Source of the DNA: an uncultured SAR116 cluster alpha proteobacterium
Lineage (GTDB): Bacteria > Pseudomonadota > Alphaproteobacteria > Puniceispirillales > Puniceispirillaceae
DNA length: 64,000 bases
NCBI GenBank assembly: GCA_902622515.1
Contig: CACNQE010000003.1
Span: forward strand, 124,001 to 188,000
Reading direction: 5' to 3'
Shown piece after piece: positions 26,648 to 34,873 of the stretch; positions within the stretch are counted from its first letter, which is position 1, and each line of letters begins with the position of its first letter. Below the pieces are notes generated by a model. It saw only the letters and a program-made list of their open reading frames with translations. It ran no database searches and was not told where the DNA came from. The position numbers and the translations under genes are program-made.

Positions 26648-26798
26648 TGGATTGTAACTTATTTTGAACTTCCTTATTTAACCCGTTCTTAGCAAAAATA
26701 TTTTGAAATAACGAGAAAATTATAAAGAAATAAACTTTTTCAAGTGTCTGTAAAATTGCTATTTTGGTTGTGTAATAAATATAAATGTAACTTATAAT
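26648..26798. other. Diverged copy of the cysD upstream region, before galE end
   Basis: This stretch resembles 33067-33236 (shared TTCTTAGCAAAAAT / TTCGTAGCAAAAAT, then an ACGAGAAAA block), so it is the old space between galE and cysD in unit 1. No gene is visible. Confidence 0.6.
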
Positions 26799-27809
26799 TT
26801 ATTTATAACCTTCTTGATTTTTTGACTGCCAATGCCAACTATCCCTGCAAATATCGTCAATGGTATAATTAGCTGACCAACCTAAAAGATTGTTTGCTTT
26901 TTTAGACTCTGCCCAATAGGCTGGCAAATCCCCATTCCGCCTTGGTGCAATATGAAAGGGAATATCTTTGCCGCTCGCTTGTTTAAAGGCTTCGACCACC
27001 TCAAACACAGATATCCCGTTGCCGGTGCCAAGGTTAAAAATTTCAACACCGCTCATTTTGGTAAAATAATTTACGGCTGCCGCATGGCCATCTGCGAGGT
27101 CTGATACATGGATATAATCCCTTATGCCTGTGCCGTCTCTCGTATCATAATCATCTCCAAATATGTTCAAGTGCTCAAGCCTTCCAACGGCCACCTGGGC
27201 TATAAAAGGAAGTAAATTATTTGGGATGCCATCTGGGTCCTCGCCTATCTCACCTGAGTTATCCGCTCCAACTGGATTAAAATAGCGAAGTAAAATCGCC
27301 TTTTTATTATTATCTGTTTTGGTCCAGTCTTTTATTATTTCCTCTATGAAATATTTAGTGCGACCATATGGATTAATGGGAGCAAGGGGATGCTTCTCAT
27401 CATAGGGTAAATAGCAGGGCTCTCCGTATACCGTCGCGGAGGATGAGAATACGATTTGACGACAATTACATGCATCCATTGCTTTTAAAAGACTAATAGC
27501 ACCGCTAATATTCTCATGATAATATAAAAGAGGGTCTCGCTCTGACTCTCCAACAGCCTTTAATCCTGCAAAATGAATAACTGCCTCTGGTTGAAATTTA
27601 GTAAATACGTTAGATAATTCAGGGCCATTACCAATATCTAAATCATGTTGCTCAAAATCATGATTGGTCAGCCTTCGCACCCTATCAAGGGCTATGGGAG
27701 AGCTATTTACATAATTATCCACCACACAAATCTCATGCTCTTTTGATAAAAGAGAGATAAGCGTGTGAGAGCCGATATATCCGGCGCCACCAGTTACTAA
27801 AATGCGCAT
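26799..27809 (-). CDS. galE: UDP-glucose 4-epimerase
   Basis: The 336-residue enzyme interconverts UDP-glucose and UDP-galactose using bound NAD, providing galactose for the polysaccharide. The extended-SDR features are GGAGYIGSHTLISLL (about residues 7-21), IHFAGLKAVGES (about 79-90), SSSATVYGEP (about 121-130) and the catalytic YGRTK (about 148-152), with the family's full length. It is followed by unit 1 debris and preceded, 341 bases upstream, by manC. Its 3' end appears to survive as a scar at 33237-33264. Confidence 0.95.
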   Translation of the reverse strand: MRILVTGGAGYIGSHTLISLLSKEHEICVVDNYVNSSPIALDRVRRLTNHDFEQHDLDIGNGPELSNVFTKFQPEAVIHFAGLKAVGESERDPLLYYHENISGAISLLKAMDACNCRQIVFSSSATVYGEPCYLPYDEKHPLAPINPYGRTKYFIEEIIKDWTKTDNNKKAILLRYFNPVGADNSGEIGEDPDGIPNNLLPFIAQVAVGRLEHLNIFGDDYDTRDGTGIRDYIHVSDLADGHAAAVNYFTKMSGVEIFNLGTGNGISVFEVVEAFKQASGKDIPFHIAPRRNGDLPAYWAESKKANNLLGWSANYTIDDICRDSWHWQSKNQEGYK

Positions 27810-28150
27810 CTGCTAACCTTTTTATTATTTGGAAACCACTAGAACAAAATGGCGCAGAAAAGCCTATTTTGCAATGATTGGTTTGCTCACAGTTTCTACT
27901 AATCTTTCTAAATCAAGAAGTGCCTAACTGCGCCTTGCTATTAATTTGCGCTCAGGGCGATGCCCGGACTGTAATTGATGCCAATAATGCTCAAAGTTAA
28001 AGGCAGGCCAAAACGTTGGCTCAGCGCAAGACCTGCTGGCAACGGCTCAAGCCTGCCCCAAATCATGCTATCTGGTGGCTGGAAATCAACAGACTCGGTG
28101 ATTAAAAATTTTGAAAAGGCGGATATGAGTTTTATCAATGAGCTCAGAAG
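27810..28150. other. Intergenic region between galE and manC with a richer-GC open frame
   Basis: About 340 bases part two same-strand genes. Within them 27941-28138 (minus) is an open frame of 65 codons with visibly higher GC than its surroundings, ending GINYSPGIALSAN. I do not recognise it; it has no clear ribosome-binding site and may be the tail of a lost gene. The matching place in unit 2 has only about 20 bases. Confidence 0.35.
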
Positions 28151-29557
28151 CTAACGATTATAGGGGTCAGATACACGTACGATATCATCCTCACCAAAGT
28201 AACTTCCCATTTGCACTTCAATTACAATTACATCCTCATCAGTATCATTGCCAAGCGCGTGTTGAGCGCCAAGCGGTATATCAATCGATTGCCCGGGTTC
28301 CAAATAAAGCGTCTCGTCTTCTAATTGCACTGTCGCTCGGCCTTGCACCACAACCCAGTGCTCGGAGCGCTTATAATGATATTGAAGCGATAGATGATGG
28401 CCAGGATTTACCGTTAATCTCTTAACCTTGCATATTTTACTATCAAGTAAGTTTTCAAACATACCCCATGGGCGATATTCGAAACTATGCTCAGTTGCCG
28501 CCGGTAGGTTAAGGCCCTCTAGCATTTCCAGGGCGTCCTTTACTTTTTCTGATTTACCTTTTTGGACAACAAGGGTGGCATTGTCATCATCCACGATGAT
28601 GATGTCTTTTACACCCACAGCGGCAATTGTTCTTGATGATGCGTGGATGAAAGTATTTTGAGTATCAATCTGAACACTGTTGTCTGATGAGTGCCCGTCA
28701 GGCTTATCTGCATCAATCAGTTTAGACAAACTATCCCAACTTCCAACATCACTCCAATGACCCTCAAATGGCACCATCGCAATATTAGCTTCCTTTTCTA
28801 AGATGGCATAGTCAACCGATATGGAAGTGATTTTTTCTAAATGCGCTTTGCGAAGCGTAATTTCATCCTTGTTAATATCTTTATTTTCCCAGCAAGTGAC
28901 TGCTGCTTGATATAATTCTGGCTGATGCTGCTTGAAGCTCTTAATACATTTCTGAGCACTAACAACAAATATTCCAGTGTTCCAGTAGTAATTACCCTCA
29001 GCCAAATAGCTCTTAGCTGTTTTTAAATCTGGCTTCTCTGTAAAACTAACAACTGCCCTTTTCTCACCTTTACCGATAGCTTGGATATATCCATATCCCG
29101 TTTGCGGCTCAGTGGGCTTAATTCCAAAGATAACCCAGCGGTCCTCAGAAGCAGCGATTTTAGAGGCAGTATGAATGATTTGAATGAACGGACTACTATC
29201 CTCTATCCAATGGTCTGCAGGCATGATTACCAATATATCATCTTTAGTAGCATTAAGGGCAGCCATTAAAATAGCGGGCGCTGTATTCCTGCCTACTTCT
29301 TCAAGAATATAAGATGCCGCTCTTTTCAGCTTTTTTAATTCTTTGCGACATAAAAAATTATGAGCCTTATTACTAACAATTGTAATTCGTGCGTTTTGAG
29401 TGGTATTTACTCTATTTAAAGTATCACCAAAAAGTGTCACTCCTTTTTGGAATTCTATGAATTGCTTTGGAAGGGACGCCCTGCTAGAAGGCCACAAACG
29501 GTAGCCAGACCCTCCGGAGAGAATTACATAAGTTAAGTTTGATTGACTAAGAAGCAT
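28151..29557 (-). CDS. manC: Mannose-1-phosphate guanylyltransferase / mannose-6-phosphate isomerase
   Basis: This 468-residue bifunctional enzyme makes GDP-mannose and can also isomerise fructose-6-phosphate to mannose-6-phosphate. The nucleotidyltransferase domain (about residues 8-290) has ILSGGSGYRLWPSSRASLPK and VVSFTEKPDLKTAKSYL; the type II isomerase cupin (about 350-465) starts EYRPWGMFENLLDSK and holds LSLQYHYKRSEHWVVVQG. It is the intact one of two manC copies; the other at 33285-34685 has a stop where this one has the Trp of RPWG. It supplies GDP-mannose together with manB. Confidence 0.94.
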   Translation of the reverse strand: MLLSQSNLTYVILSGGSGYRLWPSSRASLPKQFIEFQKGVTLFGDTLNRVNTTQNARITIVSNKAHNFLCRKELKKLKRAASYILEEVGRNTAPAILMAALNATKDDILVIMPADHWIEDSSPFIQIIHTASKIAASEDRWVIFGIKPTEPQTGYGYIQAIGKGEKRAVVSFTEKPDLKTAKSYLAEGNYYWNTGIFVVSAQKCIKSFKQHQPELYQAAVTCWENKDINKDEITLRKAHLEKITSISVDYAILEKEANIAMVPFEGHWSDVGSWDSLSKLIDADKPDGHSSDNSVQIDTQNTFIHASSRTIAAVGVKDIIIVDDDNATLVVQKGKSEKVKDALEMLEGLNLPAATEHSFEYRPWGMFENLLDSKICKVKRLTVNPGHHLSLQYHYKRSEHWVVVQGRATVQLEDETLYLEPGQSIDIPLGAQHALGNDTDEDVIVIEVQMGSYFGEDDIVRVSDPYNR

Positions 29558-29720
29558 TTAATTGGCTCATCACCATTTTAGTTCATATACCCCTAATTTA
29601 CCTAATTTTTTATAATAGAAAACCTAAAACATAAGAATAAATAATTTGATGACAGCCCACTTTATTCCTAGGACTCAGAAAATTATTCGCCTCCTCAACA
29701 TTCCGTTTATAATATATCAA
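29558..29720. promoter_or_regulatory. Spacer upstream of manC (unit 1)
   Basis: This AT-rich spacer must hold the promoter of manC on the minus strand. I could not define the boxes. The unit 2 debris begins at its right end. Confidence 0.3.
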
Positions 29721-29826
29721 CGGGTTAACTTCCAAAAATCCCAAATTTTTCAGAATTAAAAATTAAAAAATGCTGTTGATTTAAACTAATTTCAATACTT
29801 ATGCACTTCGAATATTGATTATGTGA
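29721..29826 (+). repeat. Second copy of the cassette leader, with an internal deletion
   Basis: Bases 29721-29787 match 21784-21850 (CGGGTTAACTTCC at the start, AAAAAATGCTGTTGATTTAA near the end), and 29788-29826 match 22101-22140 (CAATACTTATGCACTTCGAA, ATTGATTAT). The 250 bases between in the first copy are absent, and the join lies at ATTTAAACT, present at both edges in the first copy. It points to a deletion between short repeats. Confidence 0.85.
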
Positions 29827-29963
29827 ACTTTTTAGAGATGTAGACGGTTAAATTATAGGCGTCGATGCGGCTACGTGTAATGTGGTCAAGTCGGGAAAGG
29901 TGGGAAAACAAAAAGGGGCTGACAAATGGGGAGTTGGTACTGATAATATAAATTTCAAGGCAT
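29827..29963 (+). pseudogene. Degraded internal fragment of the 2-hydroxyacid dehydrogenase gene
   Basis: This stretch aligns to about 25372-25510 inside the intact gene: both contain GTCAAGTCGGGAAA and AATGGGGAGTTGG followed by ACTGATAATATAAATTTCAA and GGCATTC. It has an in-frame stop (TAA where the gene reads TGG) and several substitutions. It joins the manB fragment at a shared TTCTC-like stretch. Confidence 0.87.
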
Positions 29964-30271
29964 TCTCAGCCACAGGCCTATCTCTAAGCGCATTTTGTGA
30001 AATCACAGTTTGAACCGTTCCCGAGTAGCGGCGATAATAACTTCATCGTTTAAAACGCGGATGCTGCCACTGAAACCGTCTTGCAAAAATTTAAGCCAGA
30101 TGCGTTATCTATCGACGAAACAGATGGTGTGAACCTTGCTTTTGATAATTGGCGGTCACAATTTTGCGCAAATCTAATAATGAGCTACTGGTGCGCCTTA
30201 ATATAGAAGCGCGCGGCAATGCGTTTGATATCAATGAGAAGCTAGAGGATACCAAGGGTCTCATAACCTGA
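29964..30271 (+). pseudogene. Degraded 3' fragment of manB (unit 2)
   Basis: The sequence matches manB from about 21330 to its stop; the last codons read LNIEARGNAFDINEKLEDTK and then GLIT, against LNIEARGNSVDINQKLADIK and RLIV in the intact enzyme. A one-base insertion near 29990 and TAA in place of the AAG lysine codon break the frame. It shares the variants CAGCCACAGGCCT and GTTTAA or TTTAA with the fragment at 26328. Its stop lies nine bases from the end of cysNC, which converges on it. Confidence 0.88.
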
Positions 30272-30279
30272 AGGGGCCG

Positions 30280-32175
30280 TTAAGCATATCCTCTATCAGA
30301 TAGATACGATAAAATCTGCTCCGCGCATTCCTCAGCTGAGTGTTTTTCTGTTTCAACAATGATTTCCGGGGTTTTTGGCTCCTCATAGGGGCTATCAATA
30401 CCTGTAAAATTTTTAAGCTCACCTGAGCGTGCTTTGGCGTACAACCCTTTAACGTCTCTTCTTTCCGCTTCAGCAAGAGAGCTTTTAACATACACTTCGA
30501 TAAATTCGCCCTCACCCAAGGCTTGTCTCGCGCTGTCACGCTCTAAGGCAAATGGCGAGATAAAGGAGACAAGTGTAATAAGGCCTGCCTCAACCATTAG
30601 CTTACTTACCTCGGTAACGCGACGTATATTCTCAACCCTATCCTGATCAGTAAAGCCTAAATCGCGATTAAGTCCGTGCCGCACATTATCGCCGTCAAGC
30701 AGCATGGTGTGCCTTAAATTGGCGTTAAGCTTTTTCTCAACAATATTAGCAATAGTGGATTTACCTGAACCTGATAAACCGGTAAACCATAGCACGCACG
30801 GCTTTTGTGATTTTGCTTCTGAGCGAGCCGCTTTATTTATCTCAAATGCCTGCCAGTGAATATTAGATGCGCGCCTTAACGCATAGTGAATAAGGCCTGC
30901 CCCGACGGTGGCATTACTCTCTCGGTCAATTAGAATAAAGGAACCTGTGATTCTATTTTCTTCATATGGGTCAAAGACAATATTACGGTCGAGTGATATA
31001 TTACATGAGCCAATATCATTGAGTTCCAAAACATCTGCTGGAAGCCTTGCATAATTATTCACGTTAATTTTATATCGAGGCTTTGCAATCGTGGCGTTTG
31101 CGGTTCCTCCCTCGATTTTTATGATATAAGAGCGACCAGGTATCATCTCCTGCTCATGCATCCAGATAATATTAACCCTAAATTGGTCGGATAATTCTGC
31201 AGGCCCTCCTGCTTCAACAATCATATCCCCGCGCGAGGCATCCACCTCATCTTTTAGCGTTACCGCAATTGATTCACCCTCTTGGGCACTTTCAAGGACC
31301 CCATCCATCGATGTAATTTCTGCTATGACTGTCTCAACCCCGGATGGAAGTATCTTAACCTTATTACCAGGCGCGACGCTTCCGGAAGCCACTCGGCCGG
31401 CGTAGCCGCGATAATCTAGGTTAGGGCGCAGCACATATTGTATGGGGAGTCGAAGAGGGCCTTTGCCTTTTGCTGTATTTTCAACCGTCTCAAGCCAATG
31501 TATAAGGGTTGGCCCCTGATACCAGGGAGTATTATCAGAAAGCTCAATTATATTATCACCCTTTAACGCGGATAAAGGAATTGCTTGCACATGCTCAAAC
31601 TTCAAATGCTCTTTTTGAATTACATCAAAGTCATCTGATATCTGCTTAAACACCTCATCACTGTAATCCACTAAGTCGAGCTTATTAACAGCGAGGATAA
31701 TCTGCTTAATGCCGAGTAAAGAGCTAATAAATGCATGCCGGCGCGTTTGCTCTAATATCCCCTTGCGCGCATCAATCATTAAAATCGCAAGTGATGCGGT
31801 GGAGGCGCCCGTTGCCATATTGCGCGTATATTGCTGGTGGCCGGGTGTGTCTGCTACGATAAATTTGCGCTTATCAGTTGTAAAAAAGCGATAGGCAACA
31901 TCGATGGTTATCCCCTGCTCTCGCTCTGCAGCAAGGCCGTCAACCAAAAGCGCAAAATCAATCTCATCTCCCTGCGTTCCAAATTTAGAGGAATCTTTCT
32001 GCAAGGCTGATAGCTGATCATCAAAAATCATCTTTGATTCATATAAGAGCCTGCCAATGAGGGTGGACTTACCATCATCTACAGAACCGCAAGTTATAAA
32101 ACGGAGCGTATCTTTTGCTTCTTGATTTGCGATATAAGTATTTATATCTGAGGAAATAAGGTCTTTTTCAGACAT
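30280..32175 (-). CDS. cysNC: Fused sulfate adenylyltransferase large subunit / APS kinase
   Basis: The 631-residue protein joins two enzymes of PAPS synthesis. The CysN GTPase part (about residues 1-430) has GSVDDGKSTLIGRLL, DTPGHQQYTRNM and NKLDLVD and drives APS formation with CysD; the CysC kinase part (about 440-631) has the P-loop LWFTGLSGSGKSTIANIVEK and LDGDNVRHGLNRDLGF. Its ATG lies directly after the cysD stop (TAAATG), so the two are coupled. The same fusion is known as NodQ in rhizobia, where PAPS feeds sulfation of a surface signal. No reductive sulfate-assimilation gene is nearby, so sulfation of the polysaccharide is the likely role. Confidence 0.95.
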   Translation of the reverse strand: MSEKDLISSDINTYIANQEAKDTLRFITCGSVDDGKSTLIGRLLYESKMIFDDQLSALQKDSSKFGTQGDEIDFALLVDGLAAEREQGITIDVAYRFFTTDKRKFIVADTPGHQQYTRNMATGASTASLAILMIDARKGILEQTRRHAFISSLLGIKQIILAVNKLDLVDYSDEVFKQISDDFDVIQKEHLKFEHVQAIPLSALKGDNIIELSDNTPWYQGPTLIHWLETVENTAKGKGPLRLPIQYVLRPNLDYRGYAGRVASGSVAPGNKVKILPSGVETVIAEITSMDGVLESAQEGESIAVTLKDEVDASRGDMIVEAGGPAELSDQFRVNIIWMHEQEMIPGRSYIIKIEGGTANATIAKPRYKINVNNYARLPADVLELNDIGSCNISLDRNIVFDPYEENRITGSFILIDRESNATVGAGLIHYALRRASNIHWQAFEINKAARSEAKSQKPCVLWFTGLSGSGKSTIANIVEKKLNANLRHTMLLDGDNVRHGLNRDLGFTDQDRVENIRRVTEVSKLMVEAGLITLVSFISPFALERDSARQALGEGEFIEVYVKSSLAEAERRDVKGLYAKARSGELKNFTGIDSPYEEPKTPEIIVETEKHSAEECAEQILSYLSDRGYA

Positions 32176-33066
32176 TTAAAAATACCCCTCCTGCTTCTTC
32201 TGCTCCATAGAGGCACCAACATCGCCATCAATCACACGGCCTTGTCTCTCAGAAGTAGTTGAAAGCAGCATTTCTTGTACAATCTCTGGAAGTGTTGTCG
32301 CACTCGATCGAACCGCGCCCGTTAGTGGATAGCAGCCAAGTGTTCTAAAACGCACCATCTCATACCTTATCTCAGATTTATCTTTAATAGGCATGCGTTC
32401 ATCATCTACCATGATAAGTGTGCCATCACGCTCTATAACGGGGCGCTCCTTAGCTAGATATAAATCAGGAATGGGGATGTTTTCAGATAGAATATATTGC
32501 CAGATATCAACCTCAGTCCAATTAGATAGCGGGAACACACGTATGGTCTCACCAAGTTTTTTGCGAGCATTATATAAAGACCAAATCTCAGGTCTCTGAT
32601 TTTTTGGGTCCCATCGATGCTCAGCGGTTCTAAAAGAGAATATCCGCTCCTTTGAGCGTGATTTTTCCTCATCCCGCCGTGCGCCCCCAAAGGCTATATC
32701 GAATTGATGTTCATCCAGCGCCTGCTTCAAGGCGACCGTCTTCATAATATCGGTATGCATCACAGAACCGTGGTCAAATGGATTTATGCCTCGCTTTATC
32801 CCATCAGGGTTGGTATGAACGAGCAGCTCAAAGCCTAAATCAGCCATGATCTTATCCCTAAAGGCAATCATCTCCTTGAATTTCCACTTTGTATCCACAT
32901 GCAGAAATTTAAAGGGCGGCTTCGCAGGATAAAAGGCTTTGCGGGCAAGATGTAACATCACAGCACTATCTTTACCAACTGAATATAGAAATACAGGATT
33001 TTCTGCCTCAGCTGCTACCTCACGAAAAATGTGAATTGCTTCTGCTTCTAAATTAAAATTTGCCAA
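32176..33066 (-). CDS. cysD: Sulfate adenylyltransferase small subunit
   Basis: CysD makes APS from ATP and sulfate with CysN. The 296-residue protein starts [20 protein letters not shown], then has the PP-loop [20 protein letters not shown] (about residues 27-46) and [20 protein letters not shown] (about 126-145). The start codon is TTG at 33066: an in-frame TGA lies only three codons upstream, no ATG is near, and the broken copy at 26647 keeps the same TTG. No strong ribosome-binding site is visible. Confidence 0.95.
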   Translation of the reverse strand: MANFNLEAEAIHIFREVAAEAENPVFLYSVGKDSAVMLHLARKAFYPAKPPFKFLHVDTKWKFKEMIAFRDKIMADLGFELLVHTNPDGIKRGINPFDHGSVMHTDIMKTVALKQALDEHQFDIAFGGARRDEEKSRSKERIFSFRTAEHRWDPKNQRPEIWSLYNARKKLGETIRVFPLSNWTEVDIWQYILSENIPIPDLYLAKERPVIERDGTLIMVDDERMPIKDKSEIRYEMVRFRTLGCYPLTGAVRSSATTLPEIVQEMLLSTTSERQGRVIDGDVGASMEQKKQEGYF

Positions 33067-33236
33067 CGGATTTCAACCTGTTTAAAGCTTTTCTAACCAC
33101 ATTTTGTTCGTAGCAAAAATCACCAAAAATCACGAGAAAAATCGAGTGAAAGACAAATTTTTAAGTTTTTGTATAATCACTAACTTAGTTAAGATATTTG
33201 TGGAAATTATATCTTATATTTTTTTGTAGAGCTCCA
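33067..33236. promoter_or_regulatory. Region upstream of cysD
   Basis: This AT-rich region precedes cysD and has a diverged counterpart at 26648-26798. It probably holds the cysD-cysNC promoter; the boxes are not clear to me. Confidence 0.4.
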
Positions 33237-33264
33237 GATTTTTTGAGTGCTAATGTGTGCTTTC
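33237..33264 (-). pseudogene. Probable 3' scar of a deleted galE copy (unit 2)
   Basis: Read on the minus strand, these 28 bases give E-S-T-H-stop-H-S-K-N against D-S-W-H-W-Q-S-K-N at the end of the intact GalE, with 21 of 28 bases equal and the ending TCAAAAAATC identical. It sits between the cysD upstream region and manC, just where galE sits in unit 1. The match is short, so the position supports it as much as the sequence. Confidence 0.55.
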
Positions 33265-33284
33265 CCCAGAATCATAATCAAAGG

Positions 33285-34685
33285 TTAGCGTTTATAGGGG
33301 TCTGACACACGCACAATATCATCCTCACCAAAGTAGCTCCCCATTTGTATTTCAATTACAATTACATCTTCATCAGTATCATTGCCAAGCGCATGCTGAG
33401 CTGCGAGTGGAATATCTATCGATTGGCCAGGCTCCAAATAAAGCCTCTCTTTTTCTAATTGCACGGTTGCTTTGCCTTGTACAACCACCCAGTGCTCTGA
33501 GCGCTTATGATGATATTGAAGCGATAAATGTTGGCCTGGATTTACCGTTAATCTCTTTACCTTGCATATTGCGCTATCAAATAAGTTCTCAAACATGCCT
33601 CATGGTCGATATTCAAAGTTGTGCTCTCCAGCGGCAGGTATATTGAGCACCTTTAGCATTTCCAGGGCGTCTTTTACTTTTTCTGATTTACCTTTTTGAA
33701 CAACAAGCGTTGCATTATCATCATCCACGATAATGAGGTCTTCCACACCCACTGCAGCAATTGTTCTTGATGATGATTGAATGAACGTATTCTTGGTGTC
33801 AATCTGAACGCTGTTATCTGATGAGGAACTGTTTGTCTTATCTGCCTCCAACAATTTTGACAAACTATCCCAGTTTCCAACATCACTCCATTGACCCTTA
33901 AATGGCACCATCGCGATATTTGCTTCCTTTTCTAAAATGGCATAATCAACCGATATCGACGGTATTTTCTCTAAATACGCTTTACGAAGCGTGATTTCAT
34001 CTTCGTTAATATCTCTGTTGTCCCAGCACTCTTTTGCTGTTTCATATAATTCTGGCTGGTGTTGCTTGAAGCTCTTGATACATTTACCTGCACACACAAC
34101 AAAAATGCCTGAGTTCCAGTAATAATTGCCCTCCGCCAAATAGCGCTTGGCTGTTTCTAACCCTGGTTTCTCTGTAAAGCTTACTACGGCCCTTTTCTCA
34201 CCTTCACGATTAGCTTTGATATATCCATATCCCGTTTGCGGCTCAGTGGGCTTAATTCCAAAGATAACCCAGCAATCCTCAGAAGATGCTATTTTTGAGG
34301 CAGTATGAATGATTTGATTGAACGCATTGCTATCCGCTATCCAATGATCTGCGGGCATAATCGCTAACACATGATCTTCGGAAGCATTTAGTGCAGCCAT
34401 TAAAATAGCGGGCGCCGTATTCCTGCCTACCTCTTCTGAGATGTAGGAGGCTCCGATATTTAGCTTCAATAATTCTTTACGGCACAAAAAATTATGTGCC
34501 TTGTTACTAACGACCATAAGTTGTTTACCTTCACTACAATCAATCCTTTTTAGAGTATCACTAAAAAGTGAGTGTCCATCTCGAAACTTTATAAATTGCT
34601 TTGGAAGAGATGCCCTACTAGAAGGCCACAACCTCGAGCCAGAACCGCCAGATAAAACAACAAAATTATTTTTAAGTTTTTTCAC
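33285..34685 (-). pseudogene. manC: Second manC copy, split by one TGA at the domain boundary
   Basis: One frame from the ATG at 34685 encodes a full-length paralogue of the manC at 28151-29557, with LSGGSGSRLWPSSRASLPKQ at the start and LSLQYHHKRSEHWVVVQG in the cupin. At 33600-33602 the codon TGA replaces the TGG of the conserved RPWG, so translation gives a 361-residue nucleotidyltransferase domain. Two codons later an ATG at 33596 could restart a 103-residue isomerase cupin (MFENLFDSAICKVKRL). Because the stop falls exactly between the domains, both might still work separately; otherwise this is a young pseudogene. Confidence 0.82.
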
Positions 34686-34873
34686 AATGTTTTATATTCA
34701 TTTTATAAGTTGATTTCTAGTTAATTAGGTATTTATGATTATCGAATTGCAAGATTTCAAATTTGCACCACGAGTATATAGGGATAAATAATAACTGAAA
34801 CTTTTAGGCATTAAAATAATTTCTAAAAGATAATGTCATTTTTTGGTACATTTCTTATTGAGAGTGAAAATTT
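34686..34873. promoter_or_regulatory. Divergent region between manC copy 2 and wecB
   Basis: These 188 AT-rich bases separate divergent genes and should hold the promoter of the long plus-strand series that starts with wecB. GAGAG at about 34859-34863 can serve as the wecB ribosome-binding site. Confidence 0.35.

Noticed and set aside
15623-33602. Reassignment of TGA to tryptophan or glycine to explain in-frame TGA codons in the GT2 gene and manC copy 2
   Set aside because: Other genes here end in TGA (for example 2435, 14532 and the adhesin), and the GT2 gene also has an in-frame TAA, so plain nonsense mutations explain it.
21629-34873. Insertion sequence or transposase as the cause of the scattered gene fragments
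   Set aside because: I found no transposase frame, terminal inverted repeats or target-site duplications; tandem duplication with deletions explains the order of fragments better.
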